Source of the DNA: Nocardioides nitrophenolicus
Lineage (GTDB): Bacteria; Actinomycetota; Actinomycetes; Propionibacteriales; Nocardioidaceae
Direction of reading: 5' to 3'
NCBI RefSeq assembly: GCF_016907515.1
Contig: NZ_JAFBBY010000001.1
Coordinates: 1,054,001-1,118,000 of the forward strand
DNA length: 64,000 nt
Made by a program: the position numbers and the translations under genes. Positions 1 to 7,880 of the stretch are shown piece after piece. Within the stretch, counting starts at the first letter, position 1. Every line of letters starts with the position of its first letter. The notes below the pieces were generated by a model. That model made no database searches. It was given only the letters and a program-made list of their open reading frames with translations, and had not been told where the DNA came from.

Positions 1-1
1 C

Positions 2-454
2 TGGTTCGTCCGCGACCTCGGCCTCGCGGCGCCCGCCGTCGCCGGGAGCCTGCCCGGCGGCGTCGGCTCGGTGATCGTCGTGGTCGCCACCGACGCACCG
101 CTGCTCCCCCACCAGTGCAAGGCGCTGGCCCGGCGGGTCCCGCTCGGCCTGGCCCGCACCGGCACCGCCGGCGGGCACTTCTCCGGCGACATCTTCCTGG
201 CCTTCTCGACCGCGCCGGCGCCCGGGCTGCGCAGCCAGATGTACCCGCCGCCGACCGAGCTGGCCGAGCAGCGGGTGCTGCCCTGGGGGGCGATCGACCC
301 GTTCTACACGGCGGTGGTCGAGGCCGTCGAGGAGTCGGTCCTCAACGCGCTGGTGGTCAACGAGGAGATGGTCGGGCGCGACGGGCACCGCACGCCCGCG
401 CTCCCCCACGCCGTCCTCGCCGACCTGCCGGCAGCCGTCGCCCCGCGAAACTGA
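2..454 (+). CDS. P1 family peptidase (DmpA-like), C-terminal part
   Basis: The reading frame is open from the left edge, so the 5' part lies outside the window. About 150 C-terminal residues are present. The stretch GSVIVVVATDAPLLPHQ followed by a GLARTG segment is typical of the beta part of the DmpA / L-aminopeptidase D-esterase family. These are N-terminal nucleophile hydrolases that cleave themselves and then remove N-terminal residues from small peptides or amides. The self-cleavage site and nucleophilic serine would lie upstream and cannot be checked. The protein looks cytoplasmic. The next gene follows after 36 nt but has its own -10 box. The family is clear; the substrate is unknown. 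Confidence 0.85.
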   Translation, partial: WFVRDLGLAAPAVAGSLPGGVGSVIVVVATDAPLLPHQCKALARRVPLGLARTGTAGGHFSGDIFLAFSTAPAPGLRSQMYPPPTELAEQRVLPWGAIDPFYTAVVEAVEESVLNALVVNEEMVGRDGHRTPALPHAVLADLPAAVAPRN

Positions 455-477
455 GGGCGGCCGCCCCGGGATCCCCT

Positions 478-483
478 TAACCT
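478..483 (+). promoter_or_regulatory. -10 box (TAACCT), leaderless
   Basis: TAACCT fits TANNNT and lies 7 nt before the GTG at 491. This would start transcription at or next to the start codon. No Shine-Dalgarno sequence is visible. Confidence 0.45.
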
Positions 484-490
484 TGGCCGG

Positions 491-3349
491 GTGCCAGACC
501 GTGGGGACGTCGTACCGCTGCGCCTGCTCGGCCCGATCGAGGTGCTCGACCAGGCGGGCGCGAGCGTCGACATCGGCTCCCCGCGCCACCGCGAGACGTT
601 GGCCGCACTGGCCGTCGACGCGGGCCGGGTGGTCTCGACCGACACCCTGCTCGACCGGGTCTGGGGCGAGAGCGCCCGTGGCGGCACTCTCGCCAACCTG
701 CAGGCGGTCATCTCCCGGCTCCGCACCCGGCTGCGCGAGGCGGGCGTGCCGGCCGAGATCGCGACGGTCCCGCCCGGCTACCGGCTCGACCTGCCCGCCG
801 GCGCACTCGACACCGCCCAGCTCGCGACCGGCATCGAGGCCGCCCGGACCGCGCTCGCGGCCGCGGACCCGGAGGCCGCGCGCGACCGGCTGAGCGAGGC
901 ACTCGGATGGTGGCGCGGCGAGCCGCTGGCCGACGTACCGCAGCCGTTCGCGCGCACCGAGGCGCTGCGCCTCGAAGGCCTGCGGCTCACCGGCGAGGAG
1001 CTGGCCGCCGAGCTCGACCTGAGCGCGGGCCAGGCCGCGTCGGCGGTCGCCCGGCTGACCGGACTGGCCCGGCAGCACCCGCTGCGGGAGTCGGTGCGCG
1101 GGCAGCTGATGCGAGCGCTCTACCTGGCGGGCCGGCAGGCCGACGCGCTGGCGGAGTACGCCGACCTGCGGGCACAGCTCGTGGAGGAGCTCGGCGTCGA
1201 CCCGGGGCCGGCGGTGCAGCGGCTGCACCAGCAGATCCTCGAGCAGGATCCCGCGCTCCGGCCGGTCCCGGCGGCGCCCGTCGCCGCACCCGCTCCCGGA
1301 TCGGCCCGGCCGGGCCGGCCCCCGCGCCCCAGCGCGGTGCCGTCGACCGACCTGCTCGGCCCGCTGATCGGCCGCGAGCGCGACGTCGCCCACCTGGTCG
1401 ACGTCCTGCGCTCGCCGACCTCGCGGCTGGTGACGGTCACCGGCGTCGGCGGCTGCGGCAAGACCCGGCTCGCGCTGGCCGTGGCCAGGGCGGCCGAGCC
1501 GGCGTTCGCCGACGGCGTCAGCGTGGTTCCACTCGCGCCGCTGCACGACCCGTCGGCGGTGATCCCCGCGATCGCCCGATCGGTCGGCGTCGCCGAGGGC
1601 GGCGACCCGTTCACCGCCCTGCTCGACCTGCTCCGCGACCAGCACCGGCTGCTGCTCCTCGACAACGCCGAGCACCTCCTCGACGCGTGGCCCGAGGTCG
1701 CCACCCTCGCCGCCGCCTGCCCGGAGCTGCGGATCCTGGTGACCAGCCGGACCCCGCTGCGGGTCCGCGGCGAGGTGCTCTTCCCGCTCACCCCGCTCGA
1801 CCTGCCCGCGGCCGCCGAGCTGTTCGTGACGCGCGCGGCCGCGACCGGGCTGGCCGCGACCGGCAGGCTCCTCGACCCGGACGACCCGGTGATCGGGCAG
1901 CTCTGCCAGCGGCTCGCGGGGATCCCGTTGGCGATCGAGCTGGCCGCGGCCCGGGTCCGGGTGCTCCCGCCCGACGCGATCCTCGCTCGGCTCGACGAGG
2001 TGCTGGCGGCGGAGGGCGCCCGCGACCTGCCGCCCCGCCAGCGCACCATGCACGCGGCGATCGACTGGAGCTTCGCACTGCTCTCCCCCGTCGAACAGGC
2101 CGCCTTCCCCCGGCTCGCGGTGTTCAGCGGTGGCTTCGGCATCGACGCGGCGGCGGCCGTCCTCGCCGACCTGGTGGGGCCGGCCGACGTGCTCGCGCTG
2201 CTCGAGTCGCTCGTCGACCAGTCACTCCTGGTGGTGACGCCGGGGCCGAGGTTCCGGCTGCTGGAGCCCGTCGCGCAGTACGCCGCCACCAGGCTCTCCC
2301 CGTCCGCCGAGAGGACCGCGCGGGACGCGCACCTGAGGTTCTTCGGGGCGCTCGCCTCGGCGCGCGAGCCGTCCCTGCGCGGCGAGGGCACCGTCGAGAC
2401 GCTCGCGGAGATCGAGCTCGAGCACGCCAACCTGGTCGCCGCCGTCGAGTGGTCGCTCGCCTCCGGCCAGGCCGACCTCGGCGGCTGGCTGGGCTGGCAC
2501 CTGTGGCTCTTCTGGTGGATCCGCGGCGCCCTGCGCGAGGGACGCCGACTGATGCAGGCCGTGCTCGCGCACGACGTGCCGGATCCGGTGCGGGTACGCG
2601 CCGGGGCGGTCGTCGGCGCGCTCGCGTTCGCGCAGGGCGACCACGCCGACGCGGAGGCGATCTGGACCCGGAGCGCCGACCTCGCCCGTCGTACCGGCGA
2701 CCTCGAGGGCCTCCCCTACGCCCACGGCGGGATCGGCCTGGTGGCGCTCGCCCGCGACGACGCCGACCTCGCCGCCACCGTCATCGGCGAGACGATCACG
2801 CTGTGCGAGGACGCCGGACTGGCCGGCGAGTGGCTATGGACCCTCTCGCACGTGTGGCTCGGCACCGTCGAGCTGCTCCGCGGCGACGCCGAGGGCGCCG
2901 GCCAGCTCGTCGACCAGGCGGTCGCCGCCGCCCGCCGCCGGCACGACCCGCTGGCCGTCTACATCGGGCTGTTCACCGCGATTCAGGTCTCCATGGCCCA
3001 GGGTGAGCCGGACCGCGCCCGACGCCAGATCGCCGAGGGCGTCCTCCTCAGCCACGCCACCGGCGACCACGCCAACCTCGCCTACCTGCTCGACGCGCTC
3101 GCCGTCGTCGAGTCGCTCTCCGGCACCGAGGACGCGCTCGCCCGGGTCGGCGTCCTCCGCGGCGCCGCCGCCCAGCTCCGCGCCGGCACCGGCGGCAACG
3201 TGTACGGCTACTACCGCCCCGACGAGACCCTGATCCAGCAGGCGGGCGAGGTCGCCCGCGCGGCGCGCGGCGCCGCGACGTACGACGCCGACGTGGCCGC
3301 CGGCTGGGCGCTCGACGTCGACCAGATGGTGGCGCTGGCGACGGGCTAG
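491..3349 (+). CDS. SARP/AfsR-like regulator (BTAD + NB-ARC ATPase + TPR)
   Basis: A 952-residue cytoplasmic regulator. Residues about 8-95 form an OmpR-type winged helix, and about 100-255 a bacterial transcriptional activation domain (the GVDPGP segment is typical). After a Pro/Ala linker comes an NB-ARC/AAA-type ATPase, with Walker A GVGGCGKT at 318-325 and a Walker B-like LLLLDN near 387-392. The C-terminal 300 residues are Ala/Leu-rich helical repeats of TPR type. This is the layout of large AfsR-type regulators that switch on neighbouring secondary-metabolite or stress genes. No biosynthetic cluster is adjacent, so the target is unknown. The GTG start is supported by a -10 box 7 nt upstream. 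Its stop overlaps the convergent acetyltransferase gene by 4 nt. Confidence 0.9.
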   Translation: MPDRGDVVPLRLLGPIEVLDQAGASVDIGSPRHRETLAALAVDAGRVVSTDTLLDRVWGESARGGTLANLQAVISRLRTRLREAGVPAEIATVPPGYRLDLPAGALDTAQLATGIEAARTALAAADPEAARDRLSEALGWWRGEPLADVPQPFARTEALRLEGLRLTGEELAAELDLSAGQAASAVARLTGLARQHPLRESVRGQLMRALYLAGRQADALAEYADLRAQLVEELGVDPGPAVQRLHQQILEQDPALRPVPAAPVAAPAPGSARPGRPPRPSAVPSTDLLGPLIGRERDVAHLVDVLRSPTSRLVTVTGVGGCGKTRLALAVARAAEPAFADGVSVVPLAPLHDPSAVIPAIARSVGVAEGGDPFTALLDLLRDQHRLLLLDNAEHLLDAWPEVATLAAACPELRILVTSRTPLRVRGEVLFPLTPLDLPAAAELFVTRAAATGLAATGRLLDPDDPVIGQLCQRLAGIPLAIELAAARVRVLPPDAILARLDEVLAAEGARDLPPRQRTMHAAIDWSFALLSPVEQAAFPRLAVFSGGFGIDAAAAVLADLVGPADVLALLESLVDQSLLVVTPGPRFRLLEPVAQYAATRLSPSAERTARDAHLRFFGALASAREPSLRGEGTVETLAEIELEHANLVAAVEWSLASGQADLGGWLGWHLWLFWWIRGALREGRRLMQAVLAHDVPDPVRVRAGAVVGALAFAQGDHADAEAIWTRSADLARRTGDLEGLPYAHGGIGLVALARDDADLAATVIGETITLCEDAGLAGEWLWTLSHVWLGTVELLRGDAEGAGQLVDQAVAAARRRHDPLAVYIGLFTAIQVSMAQGEPDRARRQIAEGVLLSHATGDHANLAYLLDALAVVESLSGTEDALARVGVLRGAAAQLRAGTGGNVYGYYRPDETLIQQAGEVARAARGAATYDADVAAGWALDVDQMVALATG

Positions 3350-3888
3350 GTGCCCGGGACGACGCTGTAGACGTACATGTCACGCCGGTCCGAGCCCACC
3401 CGCTCCCACGCGCGCAGCAGTCCCTCGCGCTGGTAGCCGCACCGCTCGGCCGCCCGCCACGAGCCGTCGTTCCACGGCTCGACGTGGAGCTGCAGGCGCT
3501 CGACCTCCGGCAGGGAGAGCGCCCAGTCGGTGAGCGCGGCGAGCGCCGCTCCGGCGTACCCCTGGCGGCGGTGGGCGCCCGCGACCCAGTAGCCCGTCGT
3601 CGCCCGGCCGGCCGCGATCTCCGCGGTCCACAGCCCGATCTGTCCCACGGCCTCGTCGGTCACCACGTCGGCGATCGCGAAGGAGTAGCCCTGCCCGGCG
3701 CGGAGCCGGTCGTGCTGGCGCTGGAGGTAGGCCCGGGCGTCCGCGGCGGAACCCGAGGTGGGCACCGTCGTGACCAGCGGGATCAACGGGTCGTCGGCGA
3801 CCGACGCCACCAGCGCGGCGTCGCGGGCCTCGAACGCCCGCAGCCGCACCGGCGGGTGCTCGATGCGTGGGAGGTGGTCGGGCAGCAT
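3346..3888 (-). CDS. GNAT family N-acetyltransferase (RimJ/RimL type)
   Basis: A 180-residue protein. The start is placed at ATG 3888 (MLPDHLPRIEHPPVRLRAF) because the longer in-frame extension is Arg/Pro-rich and unlike the family. The fold signs are RLRAFEARD at the N terminus, a glycine-rich acetyl-CoA loop (AHRRQGYAGAAL) near residue 110, and a C-terminal W-ND-S--A-ERCGYQREG segment typical of RimJ/RimL-like enzymes. These transfer acetyl from acetyl-CoA to protein N-termini or small amines. The substrate cannot be predicted. It is convergent with, and overlaps by 4 nt, the upstream regulator gene. Confidence 0.85.
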   Translation of the reverse strand: MLPDHLPRIEHPPVRLRAFEARDAALVASVADDPLIPLVTTVPTSGSAADARAYLQRQHDRLRAGQGYSFAIADVVTDEAVGQIGLWTAEIAAGRATTGYWVAGAHRRQGYAGAALAALTDWALSLPEVERLQLHVEPWNDGSWRAAERCGYQREGLLRAWERVGSDRRDMYVYSVVPGT

Positions 3889-3995
3889 GGGGCGACTCCA
3901 CCACCAGCTGCGCCCCGCTGCCAACGGGTTTCGCGCGGATCGCGGGCACTCCGGCGCGCCCGCGAGCAGAGGTCGCGGGGTTCGGGGCAGGGTGG

Positions 3996-4133
3996 CTACT
4001 CGTCGGGCGCGGGGAGGCAGGCCCACTCCTCGACCAGCAGCTGCTCGCGGGCCGGACCCCAGCACTCAACCGCGACAGCGCGGGGGCCGTCGACCGAGAG
4101 CGGGTTCCGAGATCCATGACCGGAGGCTCTCAC
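3996..4133 (-). CDS. Possible small protein (45 aa)
   Basis: A short leftward frame from GTG 4133 gives 45 residues ending in LLVEEWACLPAPDE. From about the tenth codon on, nearly every third position is G or C, as in real genes of this genome, and the protein is not low-complexity. No family is recognised and no clear ribosome site is seen. It could be a genuine small gene or the remnant of a larger one. It lies in the 354-nt gap between the two GNAT genes; the rest of that gap shows nothing else convincing. Confidence 0.3.
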   Translation of the reverse strand: MRASGHGSRNPLSVDGPRAVAVECWGPAREQLLVEEWACLPAPDE

Positions 4134-4242
4134 CCACCCCCGACACAAACCAGCGGGGAAGGCCACCCGGGACCCGACCTCCCCGACCACGGCGCAAGCG
4201 ACCGGCAAGCCGGCCACAAGCGGCCCGCGCCACCCTCGAGCC

Positions 4243-4755
4243 ATGACCACCACCTGGCTGCCCGCGTCCTGGGTGCACCCGACCCGGGTCCCGGTGACGG
4301 ACGGACACCACCTGCGCCCGATGGGCCCCGCCGACGTCGACCTCGACCTGCCGGCGGTGCGCGCCTCCCGTGAGCGGCTGTGGACGACCTACGGCCAGGC
4401 GTGGGGCTGGCCGCCGGTCGACCTGAGTCGTGAGGCCGACCTCGACGACCTGGCCCATCACGCGGCCGAGATCGAGGCCCACGAGTCCTTCCTCTACGGG
4501 CTCTTCGACGCCGAGGAGACCGTCCTCCTCGGCTGTGTGTACGTCGACCCGCCGGCCAAGGTGGGCGCGGACGCGGAGATCTCGTGGTGGGTGGTGGAGA
4601 GCGCCCTCGGCAGCGAGGTCGAGGCGGCGCTGGACGCCTTCGTCCCGCGGTGGATCGCGACCAACTGGCCGCTGGCCCGTCCCCGGTACGTCGGACGCGA
4701 CCTGACCTGGGCGCAGTGGCTCGCCCTGCCCGACCTTCTCGAGGAGAACCGATGA
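4243..4755 (+). CDS. GNAT-like N-acetyltransferase
   Basis: A 170-residue protein. The N terminus (VPVTDGHHLRPMGPADVDLDLPAV) and the central sheet (AEISWWVVESALGSEVEAAL) resemble small actinobacterial GNAT-fold proteins. The usual Q/R-x-x-G-x-G/A coenzyme A loop is not obvious, so it may be a divergent or inactive member. The start is the first ATG. Its last four bases overlap the next gene start (ATGA), which suggests translational coupling with the secreted protein downstream. The substrate is unknown. Confidence 0.7.
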   Translation: MTTTWLPASWVHPTRVPVTDGHHLRPMGPADVDLDLPAVRASRERLWTTYGQAWGWPPVDLSREADLDDLAHHAAEIEAHESFLYGLFDAEETVLLGCVYVDPPAKVGADAEISWWVVESALGSEVEAALDAFVPRWIATNWPLARPRYVGRDLTWAQWLALPDLLEENR

Positions 4756-6470
4756 GTCCCCGTATCTTCCTCCGGCTCGCCCTGGCCGCTCTCGCCGCCG
4801 CCGTCGGCCTCGCGCCGCTGCTGGCTCCGGCCCCTGCCCATGCCGGACAGGTCGGGGTGACGATCGGCATCACCGGCGCCGGCCGGGTCGAGGTCGTCGA
4901 GGGCTCGATCGAGGACGGCGGCGGGACGGCGTGCGACCGCACCAGCAACCTCGACCACCGGGTCACGCTGACCTGTGCCCGGATCCGCAACGAGGAGCCC
5001 TTCGAGGCGTGGGTCTGGCTGCGGCCGTCCTTCTTCGGCGTACCGGCGGGCTGGGAGTTCGTCGAGTGGGAGGGCTGCGACGAGACCCGCTCGAACAGCA
5101 GCGGCACCCGCGACTGCGCGGTGCACTCGGGTGCGTTCTCGACGGTCGACAAGTACCCGGTCGCCGTGTTCCGCGACGTCGACCCGCCGGAGATCACCGG
5201 CTTCACCCCGACCCAGGTCGTCAACCAGCAGGGCGGGTTCAAGTTCGCCTTCTCCGCCCGGGGCGCGGTCCGGATCCACTGCAAGCTCGACTACGGCGCG
5301 TGGGAGCCCTGCACCTCGCCGCGGACCCTGGTCCTGCCGGAGGGGCCGCACCTGTTCGCGATCCAGGCCGAGGACGCCTCGGGCAACCTGAGCCACTCCT
5401 TCTCCGTGCAGGTGCACTCGATCGACACCGGCTTCACTGCGAAGCCGCCCAAGCTGAGCAACAGCCGGTCCGCGGACTTCGCGTTCACCTCGGCCGGCGG
5501 TACGGCCTTCGACTGCGTGCTCGACGGCTACCCGTTCACCTGCGACAGCGGGGAGGGACACTTCGCCGACCTCGCCGACGGGACGCACACGCTGAGTGTC
5601 GCGGGCCGCAACGGCACCTGGGTGGATCCGGTCCCGGCGCAGTACGAGTGGACCGTCGACGCCACCGCGCCGGAGACGACGCTGAGCGGCGGCCCGGTCG
5701 AGGGCTCGACGAGCTTCGACACCACCGCGACGTTCACCCTGGACGCGCCGGGGGCGACGACCTTCTACTGCACGATCGACGGCGCCGGCACGCCCTGCGA
5801 CCGTGGCCAGGTCGTCCTCACCGGCCTCGCCCCCGGACCGCACCGCTTCGAGGCGACCTCGCGTGACGAGGCCGGCAACCGCGACCAGACCGCCGCCGTA
5901 CGCCGGTGGACGATCGGCGTCCGCGACCGGACGGCGCCCGACACCACCCTGAACGGCGGGCCCGCCGAGGGCTCGGTCGTCACGACCACCGAGGCCACCT
6001 TCGAGGTCGGTACGACGGAGCCCGGGTCCCGAACGACCTGCACCCTCGACGGCGCCGACCTGCCCTGCCCGGTCGGGCCGCTGAGCCTCACCGGGCTCAC
6101 CCCCGGCACCCACGTGCTCACCGCGACCGCCACCGACGCCGCCGGCAACACCGACCCGAGCGCCGCGACCCGGACCTGGACCGTCCCGGTCCCCGCGGCC
6201 GCCCTGAAGCGCAAGGGACGCACGCTCAGCCTGCGGGTCACCGACGCCCGCCGCCTGGCGCTGGTCGTCTCGACGGGCAGGCGGCCCGGGAAGGTGAAGG
6301 TCTACGCGGGCAGGCGGCTGGTCTCGAAGCTCTCGCTCCAGCGCGCCACCCCGACCCGGGTCGTCGACCTGACGAGCTTCACCTCACCGTGGAGCGGCAA
6401 GGTCCGCATCGTCGTGGTCTCGCGCCGCGGCACGGTGCGCGTCGAGGGAGTCGCGGCCCCCACGCGCTGA
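4752..6470 (+). CDS. Secreted protein with tandem beta-sandwich repeats
   Basis: A 572-residue protein with a Sec signal peptide (about residues 1-29, hydrophobic core then APAHA). The mature part carries repeated modules of roughly 85-95 residues. Each opens near D--AP-T-L-GGP-EGS, carries paired cysteines (for example FYCTIDGAGTPC), and closes with a G-H---A---D-AGN motif and W(T)I/V. These are typical of extracellular Ig-like repeat proteins in actinomycetes. The last 80 residues form a different Arg/Lys-rich beta module ending near SPWSGKVRIVVV. A related ending is seen in the secreted amidase at 30657-33686. The start at 4752 overlaps the previous stop (ATGA). The function is unknown; a surface or adhesion role is inference. 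Confidence 0.75.
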   Translation: MSPRIFLRLALAALAAAVGLAPLLAPAPAHAGQVGVTIGITGAGRVEVVEGSIEDGGGTACDRTSNLDHRVTLTCARIRNEEPFEAWVWLRPSFFGVPAGWEFVEWEGCDETRSNSSGTRDCAVHSGAFSTVDKYPVAVFRDVDPPEITGFTPTQVVNQQGGFKFAFSARGAVRIHCKLDYGAWEPCTSPRTLVLPEGPHLFAIQAEDASGNLSHSFSVQVHSIDTGFTAKPPKLSNSRSADFAFTSAGGTAFDCVLDGYPFTCDSGEGHFADLADGTHTLSVAGRNGTWVDPVPAQYEWTVDATAPETTLSGGPVEGSTSFDTTATFTLDAPGATTFYCTIDGAGTPCDRGQVVLTGLAPGPHRFEATSRDEAGNRDQTAAVRRWTIGVRDRTAPDTTLNGGPAEGSVVTTTEATFEVGTTEPGSRTTCTLDGADLPCPVGPLSLTGLTPGTHVLTATATDAAGNTDPSAATRTWTVPVPAAALKRKGRTLSLRVTDARRLALVVSTGRRPGKVKVYAGRRLVSKLSLQRATPTRVVDLTSFTSPWSGKVRIVVVSRRGTVRVEGVAAPTR

Positions 6471-6501
6471 GGACCCCGGGTCCTCACCCTCGACACCGAG
6501 G

Positions 6502-6537
6502 CGCCGCCGGTCGTTCCGTGGACGACGACCGGCGGCG
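6502..6537. terminator. Bidirectional hairpin terminator
   Basis: A perfect 13-bp stem (CGCCGCCGGTCGT with its complement) encloses a 10-nt loop, midway between two convergent genes. There is no clear T-tract, as is common in actinomycetes. Confidence 0.7.
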
Positions 6538-6549
6538 TCGCCGGTTCGG

Positions 6550-7152
6550 TCAGCGCCGGCGCCGGGCGGCGTCCCGCAGCGCCTGCTCGGGGTCGACTCC
6601 CTCGGCTCGCGCCTCGGCGACGAGCGCGAGCAGCCGCTCGCCGAGATCCGCGGAGCCGGCGTCCAGGTCCAGCGGGAGCCCGGCCCGCTCGCGCCGGGCG
6701 AGCAGTTTGTCGGCGTACAGCAGGGCGGGGAGGGCGGCGGGCAGCTCGGCCGGGGCGGCGCGCTCGGCCGCCTTGATCCGTTGCCACCGCTCGTCGACCT
6801 GGGCAGCAGTGAGCTCGCCGGTGTCGTCGGCGCCGAACACGTGGGGGTTGCGGCGGCGCATCTTCTCGGTGATGCCGCGGGCGACGGCGTCGAGGTCGAA
6901 GTCGCCGCGCTCCTCGGCGATCACGGCATGGAAGACGACCTGCAGCAGCAGGTCGCCGAGCTCCTCGGCGAGGTGCGCGAAGTCGCCGCTCGCCTCCGCC
7001 TCGTCGATGGCGTCGACCGTCTCGTAGGTCTCCTCGAGCAGGTAGCGCACCAGCGAGCGGTGGGTCTGCTCCTGCTTCCACGGGCACTCCGCCCGCAGCC
7101 GTCGCATCACGGCGACGAACTCGGCGACCGCCCCCTCCGCCTCGTCGGGCAC
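6550..7152 (-). CDS. mazG: MazG nucleoside triphosphate pyrophosphohydrolase
   Basis: A 200-residue cytoplasmic enzyme that splits (d)NTPs to NMP and pyrophosphate, cleaning the pool of damaged or excess nucleotides. The metal-binding set is visible: EETYE (E40, E41, E44) and EELGD (D67), followed by the K-RRRNPHVFG segment typical of MazG. It is a single-domain form, shorter than mycobacterial MazG of about 325 residues. The start is GTG 7152, only a few bases after the stop of the lipoprotein gene upstream. The order mfd - lipoprotein - mazG is conserved in actinobacteria (compare mfd, mazG and lpqU in mycobacteria), so these probably form one transcript. Confidence 0.93.
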   Translation of the reverse strand: MPDEAEGAVAEFVAVMRRLRAECPWKQEQTHRSLVRYLLEETYETVDAIDEAEASGDFAHLAEELGDLLLQVVFHAVIAEERGDFDLDAVARGITEKMRRRNPHVFGADDTGELTAAQVDERWQRIKAAERAAPAELPAALPALLYADKLLARRERAGLPLDLDAGSADLGERLLALVAEARAEGVDPEQALRDAARRRR

Positions 7153-7155
7153 GGC

Positions 7156-7878
7156 TCAGCCCGCGGGCGCGGCCGCCGCGGGGTCGACGGCCGGACCGCA
7201 GCGCTGGTCGGCGGGCAGCGCGGCGACCTGGGCGGCGGTGAGCGCCCCGGTGTCGGCGGCGCTCGTGGCCTCGGCGCTGACCGGCACCGAGAGCGGGTCG
7301 CCGTCGAAGGCGCCGGTCTGGGCGTCGTAGGAGCCGAAGACCGGGTTGAAGGTGACGTCGTGCTGGTCGAGCCAGTCGGTGATCAGCGCGATGCCGGCCG
7401 AGACGGCCGCGTCGCCCTGGGCTCCGGAGTCGGCGGCGCCGAGCTCGGCGACCGGGTCGCTGAGGCGCTGCTGGATCCAGGTCAGGAACTCGAAGGTGTC
7501 GTAGTTGTCGTCGTCGATGACGCCGAGCGCGTCCCACGCGTCGTGGACGGCGGTCCGGTCGATCTGCTCCACCGGCAGCGCGATGCCGTGCTCGGGCGCC
7601 AGCTCGTCGACGGCCACCGCCTGGGTCCAGCCCACCACGAACTGCGCCCGGATCAGCGCGGTCGGCGCCGGCTGGGCCTGCGGGTTGGCCGCCCGCAGCG
7701 CGCAGTAGTCCTCGACCGCCTGGTCGACCTTGCTGAGCGAGAGCCGCTGGCCCTCGACCTCGGCGGCCACGCCGGGCTTCACCTCGTTGTCGCTGACACC
7801 GCAGCCGGCGGTGAGCAGGGCGACCGCGGCGAGGCCGGCTGCCGCGGACCGGAACGACACGACGTTCGTACGACGCAC
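7156..7878 (-). CDS. Putative lipoprotein, SurA N-terminal-like
   Basis: A 240-residue lipoprotein. The start is GTG 7878, chosen because AAGGAG lies just upstream and the signal sequence then has normal length. The lipobox is LLTAGC with the acylated cysteine at 26. The mature part starts with a VKPGVAAEVEGQRLSLSKVDQAVEDYC segment, which resembles the SurA/trigger-factor-like N-terminal chaperone domain found in actinobacterial foldase-like lipoproteins. No rotamase domain is seen. It begins 2 nt after the mfd stop, so the ribosome site lies inside the end of mfd. A role in folding exported proteins is inference. Confidence 0.75.
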   Translation of the reverse strand: MRRTNVVSFRSAAAGLAAVALLTAGCGVSDNEVKPGVAAEVEGQRLSLSKVDQAVEDYCALRAANPQAQPAPTALIRAQFVVGWTQAVAVDELAPEHGIALPVEQIDRTAVHDAWDALGVIDDDNYDTFEFLTWIQQRLSDPVAELGAADSGAQGDAAVSAGIALITDWLDQHDVTFNPVFGSYDAQTGAFDGDPLSVPVSAEATSAADTGALTAAQVAALPADQRCGPAVDPAAAAPAG

Positions 7879-7880
7879 AC

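Noticed and set aside
3889..4065. Longer N-terminal extension of the acetyltransferase
   Set aside because: The added 59 residues are Arg/Pro-rich and unlike the family, whereas ATG 3888 gives a normal N terminus.
5650..6190. Repeated GGP-EGS segments as a CRISPR-like or nucleotide repeat
   Set aside because: The repeats are protein modules inside a secreted gene, of unequal length and with diverged DNA.
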